A DNA stretch of 64,000 bases from Nocardia arthritidis NBRC 100137 (GTDB taxonomy: Bacteria; Actinomycetota; Actinomycetes; Mycobacteriales; Mycobacteriaceae). The DNA is taken from NCBI RefSeq assembly GCF_001612765.1, contig NZ_BDBB01000006.1, positions 62,001 to 126,000 on the forward strand, in the 5' to 3' direction. The notes beneath the pieces are model-generated. The model searched no databases and was not told where the DNA came from. It saw only the letters and a list, made by a program, of their open reading frames with translations. This document shows positions 1-8,830 of the stretch, in pieces. A program made the position numbers and the translations under genes. Position 1 is the stretch's first letter. Every line of letters begins with the position of its first letter.

Positions 1-15
1 GGAATCGGAGAACCG

Positions 16-1182
16 ATGAGCTTGCCAGCTGCGGTGCTCGGCACCGGACAAACCCATCACGTGACGAAACGGACCGACGTGTCCATGGCGGGGATGTGCC
101 GCGAGGCCATCGATCGTGCGCTCGCCGACGCAGGTCTCACCATCGCCGATATCGACGCGGTCGTGGTCGGCAAAGCGCCGGACGGATTCGAGGGCGTCAT
201 GATGCCCGAGCTGTTCATGGCGGACGCGCTCGGCGCCACCGGAAAGCCGCTGCTGCGGGTGCACACCGCCGGTTCGGTGGGCGGCTCCACCGGCATCGTC
301 GCGACCAATCTGGTACAGGCGGGCGTGCACAAGCGCGTGCTCGCGGTGGCGTGGGAAAAGCAGTCGGAATCGAATGCCATGTGGGCGTTGTCGATTCCGG
401 TGCCGTTCACCATGCCGGTCGGCGCGGGTGCGGGCGGTTACTTCGCTCCGCACGTGCGCTCCTACATCCGGCGCTCCAACGCACCGGGCCATATCGGCGC
501 CATGGTCGCGGCGAAGGATCGCCGCAACGGGGCCAAGAATCCGCTCGCGCATCTGAAGCAGCCCGACATCACGATGGAATCGGTGCTCGCCTCGCAGATG
601 CTGTGGGATCCGATTCGCTTCGACGAGACCTGCCCCTCCTCCGACGGCGCATGCGCGATCGTGCTCGGCGACGCGGAGGCCGCCGAGGCGGTCGAGGCCA
701 CCGGCCGCAAGGTCGCCTGGGTGCACGCCACCGCGATGCGCACCGAGCCGACCACCTTCGCCGGGCGCGACCAGGTCAATCCCCAGGCGGGCCGGGACGC
801 GGCCGCCGCACTGTGGGAGGCCGCGGGTATCACCAACCCGCTCGAAGAGATCGACGTGGCCGAGATCTACGTCCCGTTCTCCTGGTTCGAGCCGATGTGG
901 CTGGAGAACCTCGGCTTCGCGCCGCAGGGCGACGGGTGGAAGCTCACCGACAAGGGCGAGACCGAGATCGGCGGCGCTCTTCCGGTCAATCCGTCCGGCG
1001 GCGTGCTCTCGTCCAACCCGATCGGCGCCTCCGGGCTGATCCGGTTCGCCGAGGCAGCCAAGCAGGTTATGCAGCGGGCCGGGGACTATCAGGTCGAGGG
1101 CGCGCGTAAAGCGCTCGGTCACGCCTACGGCGGCGGGTCGCAGTACTTCTCGATGTGGGTGGTCGGATCGGAGCGGCGGTGA
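16..1182 (+). CDS. ltp3: Thiolase-like lipid-transfer protein Ltp3 (SCP-x/thiolase fold)
   Basis: The 388-residue protein has the non-decarboxylating thiolase/SCP-x fold seen in the Ltp proteins of steroid degraders. It closely resembles the remembered sequence of M. tuberculosis Rv3523 (Ltp3), including the N-terminal AVLGTGQT stretch, the MWALSIPVPF segment, DETCPSSDGA near residue 205 and the C-terminal GHAYGGGSQY. Ltp proteins of this class are thought to act as aldolases or thiolase-like enzymes on steroid side-chain CoA thioesters; the exact substrate of Ltp3 is inferred. The ATG at 16 follows a GGAG 8 bases upstream. The gene overlaps the next one by 4 bp (GTGA), so the two are probably translationally coupled. 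A partner DUF35 protein, usual for Ltp enzymes, would lie upstream of the window if present. Confidence 0.9.
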   Translation: MSLPAAVLGTGQTHHVTKRTDVSMAGMCREAIDRALADAGLTIADIDAVVVGKAPDGFEGVMMPELFMADALGATGKPLLRVHTAGSVGGSTGIVATNLVQAGVHKRVLAVAWEKQSESNAMWALSIPVPFTMPVGAGAGGYFAPHVRSYIRRSNAPGHIGAMVAAKDRRNGAKNPLAHLKQPDITMESVLASQMLWDPIRFDETCPSSDGACAIVLGDAEAAEAVEATGRKVAWVHATAMRTEPTTFAGRDQVNPQAGRDAAAALWEAAGITNPLEEIDVAEIYVPFSWFEPMWLENLGFAPQGDGWKLTDKGETEIGGALPVNPSGGVLSSNPIGASGLIRFAEAAKQVMQRAGDYQVEGARKALGHAYGGGSQYFSMWVVGSERR

Positions 1183-2072
1183 CGCCGCTGAAGTTCACCG
1201 TCGGCATCGCGCTGAGTCCGCTGGACCAGCTGACCGAACTCGCGAAGACCGCCGAGGAGTGCGGGTTCTCGTCGATCGCACTGCCGGACTCGCTGTTCTA
1301 CATGAAATCGGCGGCGGCGAAGTATCCCTACACCGCCGACGGCAGCAGGTTCTGGGGCCCGGAGACGCCGTGGGTCGATCCGCTCATCGGCGCGACCGCC
1401 ATGGCGGCCGTCACCAGCCGCATCCGCTTCTACACCAACGTGCTCAAGCTGGGTTCCCGCAATCCGCTGCTGCTGGCCCGGCAGGTCGGCTCGGTGGCCA
1501 ACCTGTCGGGTAACCGCTTCGGCTTCGGTGTCGGAATCGGCTGGGCGCCGGAGGAATTCGAGTGGTGCGGGGTGCCCTTCGCGCGGCGCGGCGCCCGGGT
1601 GGACGAGATGATCGAGGTCATCAAACTGGTACTGGCCGGCGGCATGGTCGAGTACCACGGCGAGTTCTTCGACTTCGATCCGCTGCAGATCAGCCCGGCG
1701 CCGAGCGAGCCGGTGCCGTTCTACATCGGCGGGCACACCGACGCGGCCCTGCGGCGCGCGGCCCGGGTGGGCGACGGCTGGACCTCGGCGATGATGACCT
1801 ACGACGAACTGCGCGGCACCATCGGCAAGCTCGACGCGCTGCGCGTCGAGTTCGGCCGATCCGGCCAGCCGTTCGAGATCCAGGCGGTGTGCGTCGACCG
1901 GTTCGGCCGGTCCGGCTATCAGGACCTCGCCGACGCGGGCGTCACCGACGCGATCGTGGTGCCCTGGCTGGCCGACGGCATCGGATTCGACGGCGAACTG
2001 TCCGCCAAGCAGGACTCGCTGCGCAAATTCGCCGAGCAGTACATCGCCGAACCCGTCCTCGCCGAACGATGA
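1179..2072 (+). CDS. F420-dependent LLM-class oxidoreductase (Rv3520c-like)
   Basis: This 297-residue luciferase-like monooxygenase-fold protein looks like the Rv3520c-type F420-dependent oxidoreductase of the mycobacterial cholesterol cluster. It shares the VGIALSPLDQLTELAKTAEE start, the ALPDSLFY segment, ARQVGSVA and GVGIGWAPEEF. Such enzymes use deazaflavin F420 for hydride transfer, and the steroid substrate is unknown. I chose the GTG at 1179, which overlaps the ltp3 stop by 4 bp. The ATG at 1155 would add eight residues inside ltp3. Linkage to ltp3 is conserved in M. tuberculosis, which supports a role in the side-chain pathway. Confidence 0.85.
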   Translation: MTPLKFTVGIALSPLDQLTELAKTAEECGFSSIALPDSLFYMKSAAAKYPYTADGSRFWGPETPWVDPLIGATAMAAVTSRIRFYTNVLKLGSRNPLLLARQVGSVANLSGNRFGFGVGIGWAPEEFEWCGVPFARRGARVDEMIEVIKLVLAGGMVEYHGEFFDFDPLQISPAPSEPVPFYIGGHTDAALRRAARVGDGWTSAMMTYDELRGTIGKLDALRVEFGRSGQPFEIQAVCVDRFGRSGYQDLADAGVTDAIVVPWLADGIGFDGELSAKQDSLRKFAEQYIAEPVLAER

Positions 2073-2097
2073 CGACTCGCTGGCCAAGGGAGGCCGT

Positions 2098-2517
2098 ATG
2101 ACCACCGCAACCGAGCATCCGGCCAGGGCTGCCGGCCTGGCCTCGCAGGCCGCCGTGCGAGCACGGGACAAGCAGGCCTGGGTCGCGCTGTTCGCCGAGG
2201 ACGGCATCGTGGAGGACCCGATCGGCCCGTCCGGCTTCGATCCGGAGGGCAAGGGCCACCGCGGCACGGACGCCATCGCCGCGTTCTGGGACATGGCGAT
2301 CGCGAAGACCGAGCTGATCGAGTTCCTGTTCGGCGACTCGTTCGCCTGCGGCAACGAAGTCGCCTTCACCGGCACCATCCGCAGCACCATCGGCGGTCAC
2401 CGGATCGACGCCGACGGCGTATTCACCTACCGGGTGGACGACGACGGCAAGATCACCGCGCTGCGCGCGTTCTGGGAGGTCGATCGCGCCATGAAGACCG
2501 CGCGTCCGGTCGACTGA
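2098..2517 (+). CDS. SnoaL/NTF2-like protein, ketosteroid-isomerase family
   Basis: The 139-residue protein has the length and layout of a SnoaL/nuclear-transport-factor-2 fold: an N-terminal helix with RDKQAWVALFAEDGIVEDPIGP, a conical beta sheet and a C-terminal ALRAFWEVDRA strand. Members of this fold include steroid delta5-3-ketoisomerases. Its place behind ltp3 and the F420 enzyme makes isomerisation or hydration of a steroid intermediate plausible, but no catalytic residue pair could be confirmed by eye. An AAGGGAGG Shine-Dalgarno precedes the ATG by 5 bases. The gap to the previous gene is 25 bp, so it is probably the last gene of this operon. A strong terminator follows at once. Confidence 0.8.
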   Translation: MTTATEHPARAAGLASQAAVRARDKQAWVALFAEDGIVEDPIGPSGFDPEGKGHRGTDAIAAFWDMAIAKTELIEFLFGDSFACGNEVAFTGTIRSTIGGHRIDADGVFTYRVDDDGKITALRAFWEVDRAMKTARPVD

Positions 2518-2526
2518 GATCATCCG

Positions 2527-2563
2527 AAAGGGCCCTCGCACCGTGCTGGTGCGAGGGCCCTTT
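2527..2563. terminator. Bidirectional rho-independent-type terminator
   Basis: A perfect 16-bp stem (2527-2542 pairing with 2548-2563) with a 5-nt loop sits between the convergent SnoaL gene and cyp125. The stem begins AAAGGG and ends CCCTTT, so it gives a T-run in both directions and can end both transcripts. Confidence 0.9.
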
Positions 2564-2571
2564 CTCGTGTC

Positions 2572-3831
2572 TCAGTGCGCGACCGGGCAGGTCTTGTAGT
2601 CGACCGGGAACTCCTTGATGCCGTTGAGCCAGCCCGAACGCAGCCGCTTCGCGTCGGCGATCTTGCTGATGTCGGGCAGGTGATCGGCGATGGCGTTGAA
2701 GATCAGGTCGATCTCCAGCCGGGCCAGGTTCGCCCCGATGCAGAAGTGCGCGCCGGTTCCGCCGAAGGCCAGGTGCGGGTTGTCCGTGCGCATGATGTCG
2801 AACTTCTCCGGGTGATCGAAGACGTCCTCGTCGAAGTTGGCCGAGCGGTACAGCATGACCACCCGCTGGCCCTTCTTGATCTGCACGCCGCCGAGCTCGG
2901 TGTCCTCCAGCGCGGTCCGCTGGAACGAGGTGACCGGCGTGGCCCACCGGATGATCTCGTCGGCGGCCGTGGCCGGGCGCTCCTTCTTGAACAGCTCCCA
3001 CTGGTCCGGGTTCTCCAGGAACGCCATCATGCCGTGCGAGATGGCGTTGCGGGTGGTCTCGTTGCCCGCGACCGCGAGCATGATCACGAAGAAGCCGAAC
3101 TCCTCCTCGCTGAGCTTGTCACCGTCGACATCGGCCTCGATCAGCGTGGTGACGAGGTCGTCGGCCGGGCACTGCTTGCGGGAGGCCGCCATCTGGTAGG
3201 CGTAACCCAGGATCTCGGCGGAAGCCGCGACCGGGTCGGCGGTGCTCTCCGGGTCGTCGTAGCCGGTCATGTCGTTGGACCAGGTGAAGACCTTCATCCG
3301 GTCTTCCTGCGGGACGCCGATCAGCTCGGCGATGGCTTGCAGGGGCAGTTCGCACGCGATCTGGGTGACGAAGTCACCGGAGCCCGCCTCGGCGGCCGCC
3401 TTCACGATGGATTCCGCGCGGGCCGACAACTCCGCGCGCAGGCCGTTGATGGCACGCGGGGTGAAGCCGCGCGAGATGATCTTGCGCAGCTTGGTGTGCT
3501 CGGGCGCGTCCATGTTCAGCAGGACGATCCGCTGTAGTTCGATCTGCTCCCGGGCGATGTCGTCGTTGAACCGCGGGATGGCGGTGTTCTCGTAGCTGGA
3601 GAACACGTCGCTGCGCCGCGAGACCTCCTTGACGTCGGCGTGCTTGCTCACCACCCAGAAGCCGTCGTCGTGGAAGCCGCTGACGTCCGGCGACTGCGGG
3701 TTCCACCAGATCGGCGCCGTCCGGCGCAGCTCGGCGAACTCTTGGACCGGAACACGCTCGGCGTAGATGTCCGGGTCCGTGACGTCGAACCCGTCCGGGA
3801 GATTCGGCCGGGCATTCCGAGTGTCTACCAC
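2572..3831 (-). CDS. cyp125: Cytochrome P450 CYP125, steroid C26/27 hydroxylase
   Basis: The P450 is 419 residues from the chosen start. It has the I-helix motif AGNETT, an EIIRWATPV K-helix region and the haem loop FGGTGAHFCIG with its proximal cysteine. It matches CYP125A (Rv3545c), which oxidises the terminal side-chain carbon of cholesterol or cholestenone to start beta-oxidation. I place the start at the GTG at 3831 because AAGGAGA lies 8 bases upstream; an upstream extension to 3927 would run through the KstR site. It is divergent from fadA5 with a shared KstR-type regulatory region, as in M. tuberculosis. Downstream there is a terminator and a convergent gene instead of fadE28-fadE29-chsH1-chsH2-ltp2. 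Confidence 0.95.
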   Translation of the reverse strand: MVDTRNARPNLPDGFDVTDPDIYAERVPVQEFAELRRTAPIWWNPQSPDVSGFHDDGFWVVSKHADVKEVSRRSDVFSSYENTAIPRFNDDIAREQIELQRIVLLNMDAPEHTKLRKIISRGFTPRAINGLRAELSARAESIVKAAAEAGSGDFVTQIACELPLQAIAELIGVPQEDRMKVFTWSNDMTGYDDPESTADPVAASAEILGYAYQMAASRKQCPADDLVTTLIEADVDGDKLSEEEFGFFVIMLAVAGNETTRNAISHGMMAFLENPDQWELFKKERPATAADEIIRWATPVTSFQRTALEDTELGGVQIKKGQRVVMLYRSANFDEDVFDHPEKFDIMRTDNPHLAFGGTGAHFCIGANLARLEIDLIFNAIADHLPDISKIADAKRLRSGWLNGIKEFPVDYKTCPVAH

Positions 3832-3852
3832 CAGATGTCTCCTTCGACAAAC

Positions 3853-3866
3853 TGAAACACGTTCTA
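3853..3866. promoter_or_regulatory. KstR operator (exact motif match), cyp125 side
   Basis: TGAAACACGTTCTA fits the published KstR consensus TnnAACnnGTTnnA at every fixed position. It lies 22 bp upstream of the cyp125 GTG, a position where a TetR-family repressor would block transcription. Confidence 0.85.
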
Positions 3867-3932
3867 TAATCATTGAAGCACAGGCGCGGGAATGAGGAAA
3901 GAAACCGGACAGATCCGCCCCTGACAAGTGCT

Positions 3933-5139
<1,207 letters not shown>

Positions 5140-5498
5140 CTTCAACCATTTCGCGTGCGTTGATTGAACGTTCATCTCCTACGGGCGCAAACGTGTCGTA
5201 CGCCACACAAACCCATGTACCGCCCAGTTCATGAGATGTCAGCTATCTTGCGGCTATCAAGACCCCCTCTGCCGAGACCGCAGCGACGGGCCAGAACCGG
5301 TTCGTACCGCGGCTTCTCGAGAGCCCTTGGGGTGACCCGCAAACCCGACCGTCCCAGCCCCTTCGCCGCCATCCAACCTAGAAGCTTCAAGGAAATCCGG
5401 AATCAGGCGTAGGTTTTCAGTTACTGAGCCGCTAATATCAATGATACGTATCCGAGATAACGACTGTTAGTACAGCGAAGGGAATTGGGCGGCTCACA
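5140..5498. other. Intergenic region with no convincing gene
   Basis: About 360 bp with no ORF that has a plausible ribosome-binding site and codon pattern. It holds two short perfect palindromes, TGAACGTTCA at 5165-5174 just after fadA5 and GATACGTATC at 5443-5452. The second lies 46 bp upstream of the EspR-like gene in an unusually AT-rich stretch and is a candidate operator or promoter element. Confidence 0.5.
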
Positions 5499-5915
5499 AT
5501 GGCTGATTTCGCGGCGCGGCTGAACAAGCTGTTCGAAACCGTGCATCCCCCGGGGCGTAAGCCGCACACCAACGCGGAGGTTGCGGCGGCGCTGACGGCC
5601 TCCGGACATCCGATCTCGAAACCGTACCTGTCGCAGTTGCGGTCGGGACAACGGACGAACCCGTCGGATGAGACGGTGGCCGCCCTGGCGAAGTTCTTCA
5701 AAGTCAAGCCGGACTACTTCTTCAACGACATCTATGCCGCCAAGATCGATCACGATCTGGAGCTGCTGTCCCAGCTGCAGGGCTATGGACTGCGACGGCT
5801 GTCGAGTAGAGCGTTCGACTTGTCCGAAGAATCACAGAACCTGCTCACGTCTATGGCGGAGAAGTTGCGGGCAAGCGAGGGCTTGCCCGAAATTCCTCCG
5901 GACGGCACCGAATAG
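5499..5915 (+). CDS. EspR-like helix-turn-helix DNA-binding protein
   Basis: The 138-residue protein has an N-terminal XRE-type helix-turn-helix (about residues 1-80) and a C-terminal helical tail. It strongly resembles mycobacterial EspR (Rv3849), a nucleoid-associated regulator of ESX-1 genes: FAARLNKLFETV, PPGRKPHT and KPYLSQLRSGQRTNPS match the EspR helix-turn-helix region. EspR-like paralogues are common in Nocardia and often sit beside ImmA/IrrE peptidase and multi-TM genes, as here. The ATG follows a weak GGGCGG. It is convergent with the 6206-8696 operon, so control of that operon is likely but unproven. Confidence 0.85.
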   Translation: MADFAARLNKLFETVHPPGRKPHTNAEVAAALTASGHPISKPYLSQLRSGQRTNPSDETVAALAKFFKVKPDYFFNDIYAAKIDHDLELLSQLQGYGLRRLSSRAFDLSEESQNLLTSMAEKLRASEGLPEIPPDGTE

Positions 5916-5930
5916 GTTCTCTTGCACGGC

Positions 5931-5962
5931 AGCACAGTGCGGCCCCAGGGTCGCACTGTGCT
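5931..5962. terminator. Terminator-like hairpin after the EspR-like gene
   Basis: A perfect 11-bp stem (AGCACAGTGCG with CGCACTGTGCT) with a 10-nt loop lies 15 bp after the stop codon. No long T-run follows. Confidence 0.7.
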
Positions 5963-5965
5963 GTG

Positions 5966-6077
5966 TTATGTGCGCGTAAGCGGGCACAGCACACAACCGG
6001 CGCGCGTCCGTGCCCCGAGGAATTGGGGCACGAACGCGCGCCCGTGTGTGCTGCGGTTCGGATCCGGCGGCACATAA
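5966..6077. repeat. Nested three-layer inverted repeat
   Basis: Three inverted repeats are nested inside one another. The outer arms are TTATGTGC (5966-5973) and GCACATAA (6070-6077). The middle arms are CAGCACAC (5987-5994) and GTGTGCTG (6046-6053). The inner 18-bp arms (5999-6016 and 6025-6042) have one mismatch around an 8-nt loop. The element could fold into one long interrupted stem and lies between convergent genes. Terminator, processed RNA or small palindromic element are all possible. Confidence 0.75.
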
Positions 6078-6205
6078 GTACATTCGGGGGGGCGTTCGTC
6101 GGCGCGCTTCGCCCTGAAGGAGATTCCCGATCCAACCGGTCTGTCCGAATAGTCCGATCAGTCGCGCCCATTTGCGTCAGATTGATCGGATTCGCGCGAA
6201 GTTGA

Positions 6206-7216
6206 TCAATTTCGCGCGGGCGCGGATGCGGTCGTCCGATAGGCCCGTGCTACAGCCTGGACCCAGCCGCGAGGACTAATGCCTTCGGGCGGAGCAATCC
6301 ACCGCGCGTCTACTAGGGACTCCCCCGCCGGGTCATGCGCCCACCGCGCCACCCGGGCGGCCCGGTCCGCCACCGAGGCAGGCGGCGGTGCCAGTTCCGC
6401 CAGCACGAGACCGCCGCCGGACTGCAGATACAACGCGTCGATGATCTGCGCCACCTGGTCGGAAGCCTCGAGCTGCGTGGAGAATCCGCTCTGTTGGTGT
6501 GCCACCACCTCGGGGAAGCGACCGACCATGGTCCGGTGCAGCGAGCGGATCCGGCGCAGCAGCATCCGCGCGCGCACCCAGAGTTCCACCACGATCCACA
6601 CCGCGCCGAGCGCGATGAGCAGGCTCGCGAGCCCCCAGAGCGGCCATGCCCAGGCGGGAGTTCCGGGCGCCGCCGGGGGCGCGTGCTGGAACGCGCGCCG
6701 AACCTGACCTGCCGCGAGCAGCGCGACCACCGCCGTGCCCGCCGTGTAGAGCGCGATACCGCGGCCGAGCGCGGTCCAGTCCAGAGTGCGCAGACCGGTG
6801 ACGACCACGAACACGCTCCCCGCGGTCACCGCCGACCACCCGAAGGTGAACGACCAGGTCAGCGTGACCATCGCCACGGAAAGGCCGACGCCGTAGACGA
6901 CCAGGGCGACCTGCCGCAGGTTCCGCCGCGACACCACCGGCCAGGCGGCCGAGGCGACCACCGCAGTGGCCGTAGCGAAGGCGACCCAGCTCGCGGTGAC
7001 CACGGCGTCGGACAGCCGGCCCGCCTGCACGCCGCCCGGGACGAGATTGTCCAGCGCGACCGCGATCTCGGGCACCGCGACGGTCGCGGCGAGCGCGACG
7101 GCGGCGACCGCGACGACAATGGCCACCCGGGTCGTGGTCGCCGGCTTGACCAGGACGCGCCCCACCCGAGCACCGGCGGCCATCCAGACCAGCAGAGCCG
7201 TCGACCACAGGGTCAT
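6206..7216 (-). CDS. Multi-TM membrane protein, MAB_1171c/DUF6545-like
   Basis: The 336-residue protein has about seven hydrophobic segments in its first 230 residues, beginning with TLWSTALLVWMAAGARVGRVL. A cytosolic-looking C-terminal region follows (about 235-336), starting with the basic WVRARMLLRRIRSLHRTMV. Layout and neighbours fit the MAB_1171c-type putative transporter family (from memory, not searched). The start at 7216 overlaps the stop of the ImmA/IrrE gene by 4 bp (ATGA). It is the last gene of a three-gene operon. A role as the membrane partner of the peptidase is inferred from coupling alone. Confidence 0.7.
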   Translation of the reverse strand: MTLWSTALLVWMAAGARVGRVLVKPATTTRVAIVVAVAAVALAATVAVPEIAVALDNLVPGGVQAGRLSDAVVTASWVAFATATAVVASAAWPVVSRRNLRQVALVVYGVGLSVAMVTLTWSFTFGWSAVTAGSVFVVVTGLRTLDWTALGRGIALYTAGTAVVALLAAGQVRRAFQHAPPAAPGTPAWAWPLWGLASLLIALGAVWIVVELWVRARMLLRRIRSLHRTMVGRFPEVVAHQQSGFSTQLEASDQVAQIIDALYLQSGGGLVLAELAPPPASVADRAARVARWAHDPAGESLVDARWIAPPEGISPRGWVQAVARAYRTTASAPARN

Positions 7217-7728
7217 CCGAGCGCCTCGTCGAATCGAAGAACCGAGACGCCCGCGCCCCGGCTGTTGAATACGCGCAATCGGGTCATCAGCATGGCGGCG
7301 AACGTCTCGGCCTCCCATTCGGCGAGCTCGTCGGCGCCGTCGTCGACGATCCGCTGATGCGCGCGCTGGCTGAGCATGTAGGCGATCAGGTCGTCGCTCG
7401 CCTCCAGCGTCACTTCCGGCGCGGGCGCGCCTTCGTGGTCGAAGACGATGTGGCCCAGTTCGTGCGCGAGGGTGTGCTCGCGGCTCGGCAGTGTCTCGGC
7501 GAGCACGATCACGTCGCGGTCGGGATAGAGACGGCGCTGCCCGCAGACACCCGGACCCAATCGCGCACTGGCGATTTCGATCTCACGACGCCGCTCGCCC
7601 CCGATCGCGTGAACGACCTCGTCGAGGGTGGTCGCGTCGAAGTCGGCCGCCACCGCGCACACCGCGTCGACGGCGGCGGCGACTCGGCGATAGGACCGCA
7701 GGTCACCGCGTATCCGGCTCACGCTCAT
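7213..7728 (-). CDS. ImmA/IrrE-family metallopeptidase
   Basis: The 171-residue protein carries the zinc motif HELGH (in THTLAHELGHIVF-like context), with a candidate third ligand in the downstream EWEAETFAAMLM helix. Both are typical of ImmA/IrrE peptidases, which cleave XRE-type repressors. The ATG at 7728 follows GGGGGCA and lies only 11 bp after the stop of the repeat-rich protein gene. The stop overlaps the membrane-protein start. The nearby EspR-like helix-turn-helix protein is the obvious candidate substrate, but this is inference. Annotation pipelines often label this family a toxin-antitoxin component without experimental support. Confidence 0.85.
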   Translation of the reverse strand: MSVSRIRGDLRSYRRVAAAVDAVCAVAADFDATTLDEVVHAIGGERRREIEIASARLGPGVCGQRRLYPDRDVIVLAETLPSREHTLAHELGHIVFDHEGAPAPEVTLEASDDLIAYMLSQRAHQRIVDDGADELAEWEAETFAAMLMTRLRVFNSRGAGVSVLRFDEALG

Positions 7729-7739
7729 CGGCTGCCCCC

Positions 7740-8696
7740 TCACGGCCTCGGGAAGAACTGGGCTCGGGCAGCGTCGATCCTGGCCTGCTCGGCCGCCGCG
7801 CTCCGGAAGCTGATCGCGCCGGATCCCGCTCCCGCGAGGCCGAGCGCGATCAGGCCGCCGATCACCGGCAGCAGTTCCGTCGCGGGAAGGGCGTCGGTGG
7901 AGCTGGTCGGGAGGAGCGCTGGAGTCGCGGGCTGCCGGGTCTGCGGCGGCGCGGGGGCGGCAAGGCCGGGCACTGGTGCGGAGAAGTCGGGCGCTGGTAC
8001 GGCGAGCTGCGGAATCATCGGCTCGCCCAGCGGAATCGGTGAGATTTTCGGTGCGCCAGGGGGAGCCGCCGGAGGAACGGTCACCGGCGGCAGCGCGGGG
8101 GCGGGCGGAGCGGTCGCCTGTGGGAGTGGAATCAACAACAGCAGTAGGGGACTCGCGGAACCGACGGCCGCCGATCCCACGGCGGCGGAACCCGTTGCGG
8201 CGGAACCCGTTGCGGCCGAACCGGTCGCAGCGGATCCAACACCTGCGGATCCGACGGCTGCCGAACCGGTCGCAGCGGATCCGACACCTGCGGATCCGAC
8301 GGCTGCCGAACCGGCTCCGAGCACTACGCCGAGACCGGCCGAACCGGAACCGAGGACGAGCGCGAGACCCGCGGAACCGGAACCGAGCACCACCCCGAGA
8401 CCAGCCGAACCGGAACCCAGCACCGAACCCAACCCGGCGGATCCAGCCGCCGAACCCGCTGTGGCCGACCCGGTTCCGGCGGTCGGATGAGCCGGAGCCG
8501 CGCTGATCTCCGCCTCCTGCCCGGGCACGGTCAGCGAATACCAGGGATCGCCGCTGTCATAGGGCGGCGGGGTGGGGTCCGCGACGCACGAGGGGCAGGA
8601 AGGTTGCGCGCCGGCGAAAGCCGGGCTGCCGAGCAGCGCGCAACCCGCGACGGCGCAGGCTGCTGCCAGCGCACGGAATGCGCGACCTCCTGCCAT
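7740..8696 (-). CDS. Secreted/anchored repeat protein with GSA-type low-complexity core
   Basis: The 318-residue protein starts with a signal peptide (charged MAGGRAFR, hydrophobic AAACAVAGCALL, cleavage probably after SPAFA). A Cys-x2-Cys near residue 35 and a long Gly-Ser-Ala-Val/Leu repeat region (about residues 75-185) follow, then a proline-rich stretch. A C-terminal hydrophobic segment (LLPVIGGLIALGLAG) precedes a short polar tail, which suggests anchoring. The ATG at 8696 follows AGGGGAAGG. It heads the operon with the ImmA/IrrE peptidase and multi-TM genes. No known domain was recognised. The repeats make its length unstable by slippage. Confidence 0.75.
   Translation of the reverse strand: MAGGRAFRALAAACAVAGCALLGSPAFAGAQPSCPSCVADPTPPPYDSGDPWYSLTVPGQEAEISAAPAHPTAGTGSATAGSAAGSAGLGSVLGSGSAGLGVVLGSGSAGLALVLGSGSAGLGVVLGAGSAAVGSAGVGSAATGSAAVGSAGVGSAATGSAATGSAATGSAAVGSAAVGSASPLLLLLIPLPQATAPPAPALPPVTVPPAAPPGAPKISPIPLGEPMIPQLAVPAPDFSAPVPGLAAPAPPQTRQPATPALLPTSSTDALPATELLPVIGGLIALGLAGAGSGAISFRSAAAEQARIDAARAQFFPRP
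8221..8310 (-). repeat. Two tandem 45-bp repeats inside the secreted repeat protein
   Basis: Positions 8221-8265 and 8266-8310 are identical except for one base. Each encodes 15 residues, so the repeat keeps frame. Shorter related units flank it (twice GCGGCGGAACCCGTT at about 8180-8210, and degenerate units to about 8440). Confidence 0.9.
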
Positions 8697-8830
8697 GCGC
8701 CGAGCCTTCCCCTCATCAGTCGAAGCGCAGTTCTGTGCCCGATCGCCACTCTCACACGGGACTTTCCGAACGGATGGGTGCCCATAGTAGACCCCGTTCC
8801 GCGAACGCGCCCCGGAAGGGGCGAAGCCGA

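Noticed and set aside
5165..5174. TGAACGTTCA as a KstR operator
   Set aside because: The AAC and GTT half-sites overlap without the 2-bp spacer, so it does not fit TnnAACnnGTTnnA.
5164..5412. 82-codon ORF after fadA5
   Set aside because: No ribosome-binding site, atypical composition with many Arg/Pro/Ser from GC-rich frames, and no recognisable motif.
8130..8440. Possible CRISPR-like array
   Set aside because: Repeats are tandem without unique spacers, lie in frame within a signal-peptide protein gene, and no cas gene is near.
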